Shown: one piece after another, positions 36,498 through 48,028 of the stretch
Layout of the letters: each line of letters opens with the position of its first letter
Position numbering within the stretch: the stretch's first letter is position 1
Origin: Pascua guehoae
Taxonomy: Eukaryota > Basidiomycota > Tremellomycetes > Trichosporonales > Trichosporonaceae
Reading direction: 5' to 3'
Length of the DNA: 59,582 nucleotides
NCBI GenBank assembly: GCA_001600415.1
Contig: BCJX01000003.1
Location: 1,985,148-2,044,729, forward strand
Position numbers and translations under genes: made by a program
Notes under the pieces: generated by a model
The model's database searches: none
The model's input: the letters and a program-made list of their open reading frames with translations, nothing else
What the model was told of the DNA's origin: nothing

Positions 36498-39422
36498 CTA
36501 CTGCGGCGGCTGGTGAGGCGGCGGTTGCCCCTGCTGCTGGGCGACCTCTGCGCCCCAGGGCACCGACATGGACCAAAGCCAGTTCCACTCTAGTGGCTGC
36601 TGCGGCTGGTGGACCCCGTTTGGGGTAGGCAGGCGTTGGCCCGTAAACATGGGCGGAGCAGCCTGGATGTCAGCAATGTTTACGAGGTGCCCCGCTTTGT
36701 AATCAAGTACTATGGATGCTTCACCCCAACACTTACACCGCCCAAAGCTGGATCCCCACTGCCCGTGTTTGGCCGCTCGAGCATCTTGCAGAGACGGCTG
36801 TAAAAGTGCTCGACGAGGCGGATCGTTTCGTCCCCGGGTCCCCGAACCTTTTCGTATGTGCACGCAAGGTCGTAACAAAAAGCGCGAGCGACGTCGAGCT
36901 CGTCGAGCGAGAGATGAGGGCGGATCTATCGTTAGACAATTACTGTTGATAGGGCATGACTCACCGATTGAATGGCGAGGGCCGGGCAAATAAGAGTGAG
37001 GCACATCATGTCGCTCCAGAAAAGGACGTCACCGTTCCGCAAGGCAGGTTTGATAACTGCCCCAACCTCTTCCGCGAGGGCAAGCAATGATCCAGGCGTG
37101 ATAGAAGGGTTTGCCCGGTCCAGAAAAATGGCAACACGCAACCTTAACAAGAGGGTCCGACCGCAGATCTCTGTGAGGAGGCGGTATATACCTGTCAAGG
37201 ACGGGTTGGCAAGCGAAGTGGCGAGCAGATCGTTCAGACGTTTCTCCTTGCTCTCGTACATCCATGGTTGGAGTCCAGCGCCTTCATTCACGCCAGGGTG
37301 GAGATACTCTCTGAAGTCGGTGTTAAACTCCCACAGCCTGGGTTGTTAGCCATCCACTTGGATGATTTGATTTGCCCTTGGGGACCGAGGTCGCAACGTA
37401 CCCGGCAAAGAAGATGCGAAAAAAGTCGCTGGGAACACCCAAGTGCTGATGCGTGTCCACCCAAAGGAGAACAGACGACTGGGTCGGGAGAAGTTCGTTT
37501 ATTTCGTTGGGAGGGAGTTGAAACATGGATACGACGGCGGCCTCATTCACTGCGATTGCGATCAGCGTCCAACTCGACGACTAAAATGTCCGCTTACCAA
37601 TAACGTCTAGGGGTGTCAGCACAGCTCCAACCGCTCCCTGGCAGGAGTATGCCTAGACTCACTAAAGACGGTACGTTCGATATTTGCCTGCCGCCTCTCC
37701 TCCTCTTCGTTGGTGTGCTTTTGAGCCTGTATGGCTTGTTCGGATGGCCATTCGTAGCGGAGCTGTGAACAGATGCGCCTTGCAATGCCGAGCTTGAGGT
37801 ACGCTGTTCGGTCGCTTGGTTGTTTCCAATAGACGAGGGTGAGGAGGGCGGTAATGAGGAAGACGTTGACATCGCCTCCTTGCAGCATGCGCCCGATGAC
37901 ACTCTCGGCCAACTTTTTGAGGTCGTCCACCAGCGCGGGCTGAAAGAAGCGGGCGCTGGCATATAGGACACTTGTGAACAAGGCGCTCGAAGTGCGTACT
38001 CGCTCGTACGTGTGGAAGTGTGGATCAAAGAGGTGGGATGACAGGCTGGCGCGAGTGATAAATCTGGGACAAGTAAGAAGTGGAACCAAGAGACGGATAA
38101 CGGGCCCCGCCTAGTTGGTATTTCCAGACACGGTCCACGTCGCAGCTGGGTGTGCTTTTGAGGTCGCTGCGCATTGTACTCACTGGCTGAAGAGGTAACG
38201 AGCCTCTGGCTCTGAGAGGATACCAATATCGACTGGGTCGGGATAGCGCACTTGTAAAGGCAGGGGAATGGGGGGCGGCTTGTGGTCGCGACCGAGGAGC
38301 GGTTCCAGGAGTTCAACAAAGCTGGTCGATGCAGCATGCCGGTGGCGAATATTTTGACTGTAGTGGGGAGAGAGATGAGTTTCGTAACTAGTCACGCTCC
38401 CTTCGTATGTACCAGGGGACGTCTGAAGTAGAAGAGAAGGCTGGACGGGTGTATGGTTTGGTCCTTGAGGTGCCGATTCTGGTGCAAGTACGGTCGTCCC
38501 CCCCGACCAGGTTGGGACTCCCATCATGTCGACCGAGGGTACCAGTGGTTCGTTGGCCACCGCCGGTGATTGACCCGTCGAGATTCCTCCTGTTGACGCG
38601 TGGTGGACATGGCCTGGGTGGCCTGTAGCCGTCAGCATGCGCAGAGGATTTGCGGACGCACGATGCGGAGCGTTTGTGCCCCACTTCATCCGTTGATCGA
38701 CACGCGCGCCTCCACCTTCAAAGCGCACCATTGACGCACTCATCGGTCCCGTGTCGCCATTGCTACGTGAATGCCTGGTGTTAGCAATGTCTCGGAACCA
38801 CGAGATGTTTAAAAATTCTCGTGGTCCAGAGAATACGACTTTGCCGACGGTATAAAACTGGACAAGAGTCGGATATACAAGACTACAGCAGACACTCACC
38901 GGCCTCGTTTGACTCGCTGGTACACACAGTTGAGTTGAAGTCGCGCACACCGCGAACAGCGCGACGTGGGGTCGGTGTTTTCGCCGTCAGGAAGGCAGCG
39001 GGTCTGGGTTCGCCGTCAGCCTGTGGGCAGCGCGTGGGAAGCGCGTCTAGCGCGGCATCCAGTCTCGACATACTTTCAGTCCGCGACAGATAGTGCAGCT
39101 GGGTGATGAGCGTGGGCGAAAGAAGTGGGTAGAGGGCAATGCAAATGAAAGAGAGTAGAAGACTGAGAAGGGGGAGCAGGTCGAGTTGGAGCGTCGGAGA
39201 AGGTGGTGGAGCGACTTGTGGACGCGCGGCGACCTAGTGAACAGCCGTCTCAAAGAGCCGTGTGAGGGAGAAGCCAAAGTCGGACTTGTTGGCCCTTTGG
39301 ACTGCGCCGTGCCTCGGGCGGGGTATGCACTGCCGAGGTGGTTGATGTACTCACGCTTTGCGTGGTCTTCGAACGACCTTTTTGCCTGAAGGAGACGGCG
39401 GGCTGTGAAAGTCGCGGTCCAT
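36498..39422 (-). CDS. Zn(II)2Cys6 transcription regulator with fungal-specific domain
   Basis: The first exons in transcript order are 39355-39422, 39074-39098 (25 nt) and 38900-39003. Joined, they give VVRRPRKACTICRGLKTRC and RCSRCARLQLNCVYQRVKR. The zinc-cluster cysteines are residues 24, 27, 34, 47, 50 and 57. No single frame shows the cluster intact; the splice junctions are required. Later exons encode EPEARYLFSQ, FITRASLSSHLFDPHFHTYE, SALFTSVLYASARFF, LAESVIGRMLQGGDVNVFLI, PSDRTAYLKLGIARRICSQL, PSDFFRIFFA, WMYESKEKRLNDLLATSLAN and DELDVARAFCYDLACTYEKV, a fungal-specific transcription factor domain. The C-terminus is Pro/Gln-rich with WNWLWSMSVPWG. Roughly eight or more exons are present; not every internal boundary was fixed. 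Target pathway unknown. It is divergent to the FKBP gene. Confidence 0.83.
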
Positions 39423-40051
39423 GGGTGGGTGGTAGCGAGTTGAGAGAAACAATGGAGGCCTTGATGCAGGGTGTGTAAACGAGAAGAAGAAATACGGGGG
39501 GTCGTATTCTGTGGCACTCTGGCAGTGCGGCCGCCGCGCGGATTGTGGATGGCGGCAAAAGTAGTGCAATCGAGTGGCAAGTTGGGGAATGGATTCCTCC
39601 AAAAAGTCTGCTTCGCAGTCGCTCTTGTTCAAAAAAGTCTAGCCACGACCTTTGTCATCACCTCTATTCTTTCAGCATTTTGGGAATGCAGAGTCTACGC
39701 TCATCCCTTTGTCTCCCCCGTTCGCACACTGTGCATGAGCCCGCTCGCACACTATGTGTACCCCGATGACCGCACGCCGAAGGCCGAGCAAGGATTTGGC
39801 CGCGGGTCGTACCACCGGCGCGTTGCCAAAACGCAGCAGCAGCACAAGACATGGAGGAATCTCTTTCTCCTTGCGTGGTAAGGCCCCAAACGAGCTCTGA
39901 CATGTGCTTGACCAAGGGGTTTGGGAGCCGAAAGGGCAGGCTGTCCGAGGACACGCCAACGTCAGCGCCAGCGTGAGCGGCTTCCACTTTCGATGATGCT
40001 AACATGCCCCTTGCGTTCGCTTGTCCCTGCTATCTGCTGGTTATCATCCCC

Positions 40052-40052
<1 letters not shown>

Positions 40053-40104
<52 letters not shown>
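40053..40104 (+). repeat. poly(C) tract, 52 bases, plus C-rich extension
   Basis: An uninterrupted run of 52 C is followed by T, C7, A, C3, T, C13, G and C5. The nearest gene starts are 0.6 kb to the left (regulator, - strand) and 1.7 kb to the right (FKBP). Exact length may be affected by assembly. Confidence 0.88.
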
Positions 40105-40107
<3 letters not shown>

Positions 40108-40428
40108 CCCCCACCCTCCCCCCCCCCCCCGCCCCCGTCCTAGACTCAGAATCCAAGCGAGCAAAGGGTCGAGCCTTTACAAAAGCCAAAGCAAGACCGC
40201 AGCACCCATCACCGCCCTCAGGTGCGGCTTGGCACCTGACCGCCGGCCGCAGCACATGTGCCTTGCGCTTGGCGTAGAGTTGCAGTGGGATCGACCCAAA
40301 CTGCCACCTGCATACCCCAAACTGCGGTATTCCGAAATTCCAGCTCGCAGATGGGCGATTCCAGCCGGGACATTCCCATGCATTTTTCTCCCAGACTTGG
40401 GTAGGTTGCATGGCACCAGTGGGTGGTG

Positions 40429-40458
40429 GCGGGGTCCGTACCCCGCGGGCGTCGCCCG
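40429..40458. repeat. pair of adjacent GC-rich hairpins
   Basis: The first has 7-base arms, GCGGGGT / ACCCCGC, around CCGT (40429-40446). It overlaps by a base a second with 5-base arms, CGGGC / GCCCG, around GTC (40446-40458). The architecture (4-base loop then 3-base loop) resembles the pair in GRASP intron 5. Confidence 0.75.
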
Positions 40459-41775
40459 TGGCGACCCGACGCACTAGCGGCATTCCAAGTGGGGCACATG
40501 TCTTTTGACTCTTTGCGGTGACCAGTCCTTTTCCCTTGAACGTGTAGTCTAGGGATAGCGTGGGGATGGTGGAATGCGGCGGTGGCTATGGGCACGCGAT
40601 GTTGTGCTACCAGGGATGTGGGACGCGACCCGGCGTTAGTGCCATTATAATGTCTCACATGGCGGCATCCAACCCTCGCTGGGATCCTGCGGGCTCGTGC
40701 TCAGCTTCCTCCGCCTCTCCGGTATTCTACTAGGGTATGCACCTCACTATGGTTCATCCCTAAAGGAAACGTGCCAACCTATCCCAGATGTCCATCGAGA
40801 CAAGTGCCATGTATGTGCGATGTTGGACTGAAGAGAAGAAAAAAAAAAAAAGAAAAAAAGTTCGAAAATAAAAGGTAGCAGGTATGCGATACAAGCAGAC
40901 GTGCGACTCCAATTCCCCAAGAACCAAGGGGTTCATTTAGACGCTAGCAGCCTGTATCTGAGACCCAATTGTAACTGTTGATAACATGGCACCGGTACAC
41001 CGACATCGGCCAGAGATTTGGAAGCGCTCGTCGTTGCTCTGGCCTCGGCGCTCCGCATCGTGACCTTGGCTTGCGTATTCATTCAACCTTGTTGGGCAAC
41101 ATCGAGAGCTGAGACCTTCCGGCGGTTAGAGTGACTCGGATACTGTCCATGTGGAACCGGTGGGTCACACGAGCAGCGTGTTGGGCACAAGTGTTGTGGG
41201 AGACGGTCCCGCCGTCGAGACAACTAGAGCGCAGCTCGCCCTGTCCAATGGCTTTAGTGTGATCTCCCGTTGCTTTCGTTCTGGATTTTCCGCCTCTTGT
41301 GTTCTGTATTGCCTCTTCTCACCCTTCCTTTTTGGTTGAGCCGTCGTCTGCTGCATTCGCTCCGAACCTAGCCAGGCGATTCCGTAAGGTTGGCTGTCTG
41401 TGCGGGGTCTGCTGCCGGCGGCGCAGACATGCTAGCTAGCAATTGGTACCTTTTCAATGCTCATCAATCTGTGATCGCCGGTAGTCCGAACGGGATATTG
41501 CCTGTGGCGCATGGTGCATGGCGCAGTGAGCATTGCAGCATTGGTGTATGATGTGATGAGAGTGGCTAGTCTAGTGGGTTGCGTGAGGACCAGAGGGAGA
41601 GGGAGGGGGGTTGAGGGATGCACAGTGTGCCACACCAAAATGTCCGTGGCTGTCGGGAACTACTGAAGGGACAATTGGCCAGGCACGCCACCCACCCATG
41701 CATGACACGCGTCACACCCCACACCTGTCACCGTCACCAGGTTGCCTCCACTCACTCACTCCACCCATTTCCGCC

Positions 41776-43431
41776 ATGTTCAGCAGCCTCAAGTCGCTCG
41801 TCGTCCTCGCCCTCCTCGGCCTCGTCGCCGCCGAGCTCCAGATCGACGTCACCCACACTCCCGACGAGTGCAAGATCAAGTCGCGCAAGGGTGACAAGCT
41901 CGCGATGCAGTGAGTTCTCGCCGCTCCCCGGCCGGCATCGCGCAAGTGACAAAGTGGAGCGCCATCATTCCTCTCGAGGCGGGCCCTCTTGCGTGCACCC
42001 GCAAGCAAAGGACCGCAAGGAAAGGACCGCAGTACTGCAGGACAGCCGAGACCTGTCTCGTCGATCAGACGCTGCAGACGTGCTCGTCGGGCTCGGGCAT
42101 GCACACACGTCGGGGATGGGCCTGGCGTCTGGGTATCACGAGAACGCGCACGTGTCATGTCTGCGCTTGGCTCGAGGCGTTTTCCCGCGGTTGTGCCGTA
42201 GTGTGTGAGGAGAGTGAGGAGAGTGAGGAGAGTGAGGAGAATGTGGAGGATGAGCCACCCGCGGTCGAGCACGGGAAGGGCGCAAGAGCAAAACAGAGGA
42301 CAATGGCAGAAAGCGGGTGGCTGGGAATAGCGCAGATCACTCGCCCTCGCCTCGCCCCGCCCCGCCCCGCCTCGCCCCGCCCTTGCCTGTGCGCGACCTG
42401 GCGAGCTCGAGAGCGCGGATGAGGTCAAAGAGCACGCACGCAAGCCATCATGGGGCCAAGCCCAACCCCTAGCGTACAATGCAAACAACCGCGGCTATGC
42501 ATCCGCTAACCCACTAGCTACACTGGTACACTCGCCGATGGATCCAAGTTTGACTCGTCGCGCGACCGCAACCAGCCCCTCGACTTTACGCGTGAGTGCA
42601 GTGGTGTTGGAGGGCGACTGGCGCGGAAGAGGCAGTAGTGGATTGCGGGGTTGGTTGGAGGCAGGTGACTATGACTGCCATATCGGGTCACGATGGACGT
42701 TTGGGTGCAAGCAAGCCTCCTTTTATCTCGGTTCCGCTCGTTGGCGTTCCCATGATCGTCGACGAGGGGACGTTAATTATGGAAACATGGTGTACCTGGT
42801 GTAGCAGGTGACTAGACTGGAGAGGTATTTGGAACCGTCTCGTTCTAGCTGCTTGCCTTTGTCCTTGCCGTCGATCAACGGAACCCACGCCCTGCTCGCT
42901 TCCTGTCTCGCATCAACCCACATTCCGAGCTATGCTGACACCTCCAGTCGGCGCCGGTCAGGTGATCAAGGGCTGGGACCAGGGCCTGCTCGACATGTGC
43001 ATCGGCGAGAAGCGTGTCCTCACCATTCCCCCCGAGTACGGCTACGGTGAGTACAGGTTGGGGCGGGGGACCTGCGTTTAGGTGCAGATGCGAAACCCGT
43101 GAAGGGTTGTTGGGCTAGTTGTTTGGAATATGATTGGGGTGCTCGACATGCTCGGGGTGTAGTGTGCTCCGAGGGGCTCAAAGTGCTCGAGGGGCTCAAA
43201 GTGCTCGGGGTGCTGAAAGTGCTCGAGGTCCAGAGGTCCAGAAGCTCGAGGCGCTCTGTTCCTGCGCGGGCAGACCCGCCCGACGGTGTCGGCGGCATGA
43301 CTCTTCTTCCCACACGTCACCACCGCTAACACGCAGGCGCTAACGGCTTCCCCCCCGTCATCCCCCCCGCGGCCACACTGACCTTTGACGTCGAGCTCGT
43401 CGCGATCAAGAACCGCAAGGACGAGCTCTAG
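41776..43431 (+). CDS. FPR2: ER-lumenal FKBP-type peptidyl-prolyl isomerase
   Basis: Four exons (41776-41909, 42518-42591, 42948-43046, 43337-43431) give 133 aa. A signal peptide ([19 protein letters not shown]) is followed by one FKBP domain: [54 protein letters not shown] and [20 protein letters not shown]. The key FKBP pocket residues (Tyr, Asp, Phe, Val-Ile, Trp, Tyr, Phe) are visible. The protein ends KNRKDEL, a KDEL-type ER retrieval signal. This matches the FKBP13/Fpr2 family, which assists protein folding in the secretory pathway. Introns are long for so small a gene (608, 356 and 290 nt). Intron 1 holds a GTGAGGAGA repeat (42203-42240) and intron 3 an 18-base GCTCAAAGTGCTCGAGGG repeat (43168-43240). 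Confidence 0.95.
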
Positions 43432-43659
43432 GCAGGTCAGGTTGATGCAAAATTGTCCCATAGCCAATATCCCATGCTCGGTGCAAAATGTGTCCCATAG
43501 CGTATCGGAGGCCAGAGCGAGTCGCACTAGTCGCCACATGCCGCTATCCGACTCGAGCCAGAATCGTACACGCGGAACAACTAGTCGCATGGCGCAACCT
43601 GCCGCAATCCAGACGGCGGTTGTGCGTTTCTGCCTGGCCGTTGCTTGTGTCAAAGTGGC

Positions 43660-43895
43660 GCTTGCTGTCCTCACTCGTGGTCAAAGAGGCGCATGCTGTC
43701 CTCGTGGTCAAAGAGGCGCTTGTCCTCGCTCGTGGCCAAAGTGAGGCGCCTGCCTGTCCTCGCTCGCAAAGTGAGGCGCTTGCCTGTCGTGGTCAAAGTG
43801 AGGCGCTTGTCCTCGCTCGTGGTCAAAGTGAGGCCCTTGCCTGTCCTCGTGTTCAAAGTAGCGCTTGTCCTCGTGGCCAGTGGCGCTTGCCAGTC
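43660..43895 (+). repeat. ~30-base minisatellite downstream of FKBP
   Basis: About eight imperfect units contain GTGGTCAAAGTGAGGCGCTT followed by GTCCTCGCTC, with variants such as AAAGAGGCGC and AAAGTAGCGC and occasional loss of part of the unit. Confidence 0.85.
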
Positions 43896-44434
43896 GTCAA
43901 TGCCCCATCTGCCACTCACCAGTCGCCACCCAGCCTCGCATGACACCATTGCTTACCCGCAACACCCGAAGCCACAGCCCATGTCTCAGCCAAACCCGCC
44001 ATGGCCATGATCGACAGTCATGTGCCCATGTGCCCATGTACCCCGCTAGCCCTCGCTCCTTGCCTCGTTGCCGCGCTCGATTACTTGACCATGTGGCACA
44101 TGGCACATGGCCACCTGCACCTGGCCACGCTAGTTGCCGCGCTGCCGCGCTGCAGACGTCGGCCAACTCGGCCATCTCGGCATGTACATAGTCCTAATGC
44201 TAGGCTAGGCTCTGGGCTTTGGACTCGGGGCTCACTCGGGCTCGTGGCTATGGGCGCTGCTCTGGCTCTGGCTCTAGGATGTGGGCGCTGAGGCTCTGGC
44301 TTCAGGCTGGACTGGGCTGTGGCTGGGCTCGAGGCTTCAAGATTGTCTGGTGGCTAGGAACTGAGCGCAGCTGGGCGGTGATCGGGTGTGCGGTGTGTGC
44401 GGCGTGTGTCATGCGGTGACCAGAGGACTGGGCG

Positions 44435-44780
44435 GACCAGTCGAGCAGTAGCAGTCGAGGAGTCGAGGAGTAGCAGTCGAGGCGTAGCAGTCGAGCAGGC
44501 AGTCGGGTAGTAGCAGCCGACGAGGCGGTACGCCATCTAGACGACCTTCGTGTCTGCTCCCTATACGGCATCATCGGAACGGTACACGCGCTAGTACCTT
44601 GGCGGACATGTGGGACCGGCACGTGTGATGATGACGGATTATGGATTACGGACCAAGGACTCTGGATGACGGACGATGGATGACGGACTATGGATTACCG
44701 ACTACTGATTCGGATATGGATAAGGGTGTGGATGTGGATAAGGGTGTGGATGTGGATGTGGACATGGGAGTGGATGGATA
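44435..44780 (+). repeat. two successive short tandem-repeat blocks
   Basis: The block at 44440-44520 is built of AGCAGTCGAGG-type units. The block at 44637-44780 is built of GATGACGGA(C/T)TATGGATTAC units that pass into GGATAAGGGTGTGGATGTGG units. Confidence 0.75.
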
Positions 44781-45026
44781 TGGCCGCTGGACGCCGGCGA
44801 CCACGGCGACGGCGACGGCCTGTGCCAAGACTGACTGGGCCGAGTGGCCGCGGCCGAGGCGTTGGCGTGCCGTGGCCGCGGGCGGCGGGTGCTGAGTGGC
44901 ATGTGCCCGAACAAGGGCTGTGAGAGTGCGAGTGGGTGAGAGTGGCAGGGGGCTACGAGGGGAAGCGTTGGTGGGACTGTGAATGATCCCCCACCAAGGT
45001 CAAGGTCGGGAGTAGGCTGCGAGGTA

Positions 45027-45180
45027 GTATGAGTGGGAGTATGAGTGGGAGTATGAGTGGGAGTATGAGTGGGAGTGGGAGTACTAGAGGGAGTGTCAGC
45101 AGGAGTGGGAGTGTCAGTGGGAGTGTCAGCAGGAGTATCAGCAGGCGTGTCAGCAGGAGTGCCAGCAGGAGTATTAGAGA
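45027..45180 (+). repeat. 12-base and related tandem repeats
   Basis: Four copies of AGTATGAGTGGG are followed by related units built on GGAGTGTCAGCA and GGAGTATCAGCA. The pattern suggests stepwise expansion of a GAGT-based unit. Confidence 0.85.
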
Positions 45181-46070
45181 GTAGCGTGCGGGTGCACATG
45201 GATCATGACCACACGACGTTCCCTCCAAGCGGTCGGGTACGAGTGGGAATGGGGTCTATCATCCGCTTCATGACCTTGGCCTGACTCGGCCAGGGGCATT
45301 GGGGTGCGTGCCGACCAGCCCACTTGGCTGCAGGGGACGCTGCTGTGCTGTATATCTGAACACGGTCAGAGAGACGTCCCCCTTTTCAGGCGTGAAATCA
45401 ATGTCTTGGCCTGGTCCGGGATCGAGGGCGGGATACAGTGTCTCGACGCCGTGTGAGTGTGGTTACGAGTTGTCAATGAACATTCTCTGCGGCGAGAGGA
45501 TGTACTTAGTTTGCTAATAACGACCGACACCGGGAGCGTTCTCTGTCAATGATGCCAACCAAACTCGCCGTTAGTATCTCCCATCCAAACTACCGACCAC
45601 GAGGCCGCGGACGTCGGCGCGCAGTCCCACGGTCTTCACCAGCAGCCGGGGACGACGGTGGTTCCCGGTGCAGTTGCCAGCCCACCCCAGCCAGGCTGTA
45701 CTCGCGCAATAGTACATGGTAAGCAGGCTACTTGAATCGTACAATACAACCGCGTGCGCCAGGCACGTTGATGGCGAGCGGAAGAAATCGCGTCGCCCAT
45801 ACCGCCAGCGGCTGTGCGTTGCGTGTTGCGTTGCGTGTTGCGTGCGTGTTGCGTGTGTTGCGTACGTGGTGTGTGTGGCAGAGGGGGTCCTCCTAGTCGT
45901 CCTGGGTGGCTTTTGGGCCATAAGCGAGCCCTCTGGCTCGGTTCCTCTCGCTTGCTCTCGCGTCTCATGGTGTCATCGTGCCGGGTCGCGGCTGTTTGTC
46001 ATCCCAGCCCGGGCTTCCATGCAAGTCGTGACTGCTCGCCTACTCGGGCTCGCTCACACTCGCTCACCCC

Positions 46071-48028
46071 CTAGTGGACGGCGATGAGCGCCCCGAGAAT
46101 GTCGTCGACGTCACGGTCAAACGCGTCCATCTTGGCCTGGAGATGGACGTATCCCGCGCGGATATCGGGGTGGAGACTGTTGAGCTCGATCTTGTCGCCG
46201 TAGAGCGTGTGCTGCACATCGTCGATCGGCTTGCGTACTGGCAAGGGCGTGGAACGGCGCGCCTCGTCTGCGCGGAGGCTGACGAGCGTTGCGAGGCGCG
46301 ACACATCCAAGCCGTCGCGGTACCACATGGGTATGCGGCTCGGCTGCTGGCGCGGCGAGCGGGTCGCGCCCGGTGGCGACTGCGCTTGGATGGACGTGAT
46401 GGATGTGCGGTGCGTGCGCGCCGTCGTGCTCGTGGCGCTAGCCGTGGTGGGATGTGTCTCTGTCGAGCCCGCGTTCTGGGTTGGCGTCGAGTGTGCCGAG
46501 GGGTGCATTTGCGTAACAGGAGACGGCGTGTCGCCCGTACGATCGAGGCCGCGGTCACTAGCACGGCTCATGTGGCCAGTAGAGGATGCGGGTGGCGGTG
46601 TAGCCTCAATGTCCTCGCGGGAGAATGGCTCGGGGGACGGCTCAATGTCGGTCGATGCCGAGCGGACAGCGCGGTGTGGCGGTGGCGTCGGGTTGGTGCG
46701 TGCGAGGGCATCCTTTTGCGCAGCAGGGGACGGGGAACGGTTTGGCGCAGGAGGATGTTGCTGGGGACCAGCACCGCCGAGGTGCTGTGCGGCAGCTGCA
46801 CCTCCAATGACTGCACCGGCCACACCAGCGGCAGCACCGCCCAGCACAGCCCCGGCGACCCCAGCAGCAGCAGCCGTGGCCGCGGGTCCGCCACCAACAC
46901 CAAGGTCAGACTCCTCGGGTGGTGGCGTCTCGGTGCGCACGCTCATGTCAATCTCGTCCACTTCCGTGTATTGCGGTGCAGCAGCTGCCTGGCGGCCGCC
47001 ACCGCCAGAGCGCATGGCCTCGACCGCGTCCTGGGCCCACTCGACGCCGTCGTCTGGCTCGGCCTCATACCCGAGCTCGTTGACGGCATGCTCGTCGCCA
47101 ATCTCATCATCGACGTCGTGCACGTCCATGCTCTCGTTGTCCGTCATCATGTCGTCCTCCTCGTCCGAGCTCCACGTGACGCCCGGGTGATCAACGTACG
47201 TCGGCGGCGCAAAGACGACGCGCCGGCCGACTCGCTCCTCTGGGTCATCGCTTTCGTACTCTGACTGGGCAGAGTTGCGCGTTTTCCATCCCATAAACGT
47301 CTTGAGCTTTTTGGTTGGTGACAAGCCCACGTTGCGCTCGGCCTCTGTCGACGCAGCAATGTCAATGTTGCGGTGCTTGTTGAGGCGCGCCAGTCGCTCA
47401 TACGGAGTCTCGACGTTCTCGGCAGGAATGTAGCCGACATCCTCAGTCTTGAGGACACGTACGAGCCACCAGTACGAGTTGGCGTCATCGAGCAACAGGA
47501 GCGAGTCGCCTTTGACAACAGACGCCTGGCCCTCGACAGTCGCGAGAAAGGTATGCCTGGAAACGGCGTCAGCGCGAGTCGGGCACAGGACCGAGCAGGG
47601 CATGCGTGGACAGAGACCTGAACACACAACGCGCCCGCAATGGGATCAAGCTGGCCAGACTGCTCACACCCATGACAGTGGCGAGACACGACGTACCTTG
47701 CGTAGATTAAGCTAAAGTCAATGTTCTCGTCGGGAATAATGCTCTCGTCAGAGCTGTCGTCCGAGTACATGTCGTCCTGATCGATATCCGCGTCGTCGTC
47801 CTCGTGGTGGTACACCTGGTGGTGAAGGTGTTGTTGTTGCTGGTGGTGATAGTCGTGCTCGTCGTAGTAGTCCATTTCTTCTTCATCCATTCCGTGTTGG
47901 TGGTGTGGGTCGTGGTCATCGTCCGAGTCTTCGAGCATCGACACGCCGGTGCTGTACGCGTCGTACTGGTACGTGTGACCCATGACACCGCCCAGATGTT
48001 GAGGCGCGGTCTGCACGGCCGCGGCCAT
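46071..48028 (-). CDS. BUD14: Bud14/Tea4-type SH3-domain cell-polarity protein
   Basis: Two exons (47697-48028 and 46071-47556) joined across a 140-nt intron give 605 aa. Residues ~33-85 are very rich in His, Asp, Gln and Glu. The conserved core follows: SDESIIPDENIDFSLIYA, then an SH3 domain (~110-172) with HTFLATVEGQASVVKGDSLL, DDANSYWWLVRVLKTEDVGY and IPAENVETPYERLARLNKHR. This extended block after the SH3 is characteristic of Bud14 (S. cerevisiae) and Tea4/Wsh3 (S. pombe). Those proteins bind type 1 phosphatase and formins/Tea1 at growth sites. The middle is acidic and Ala/Pro-rich. The C-terminal segment LNSLHPDIRAGYVHLQAKMDAFDRDVDDIL is helical and probably conserved. The protein is shorter than some homologues. 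It is divergent to the AGC kinase across a 3.5 kb gap. Confidence 0.87.

Larger units (their letters stand above)
39423..41775. promoter_or_regulatory. 2.35 kb divergent region (Zn2Cys6-2 / FKBP)
   Basis: I recognise no gene. The region holds the C52 tract (40053-40104) with further C-rich DNA to ~40140, a pair of GC-rich hairpins (40429-40458) and a short A-rich tract (40839-40862). The last ~70 bases before the FKBP ATG are C/A/T-rich, as in other leaders here. Confidence 0.4.
43432..46070. other. 2.6 kb minisatellite-rich convergent intergenic region
   Basis: This stretch lies between the FKBP and Bud14-like stops. Most of it is built of short tandem repeats (listed separately) that keep long frames open on both strands, for example a Pro/Thr/Asp repeat frame and a Leu/Pro repeat frame at 44953-45228. 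I see no gene with family support. Confidence 0.5.

Noticed and set aside
44702..45228. Pro/Thr/Asp and Leu/Pro repeat frames, possible repetitive cell-wall protein
   Set aside because: Both arise from the 12-base tandem repeats, two frames are open over the same DNA, and there is no signal peptide or anchor.
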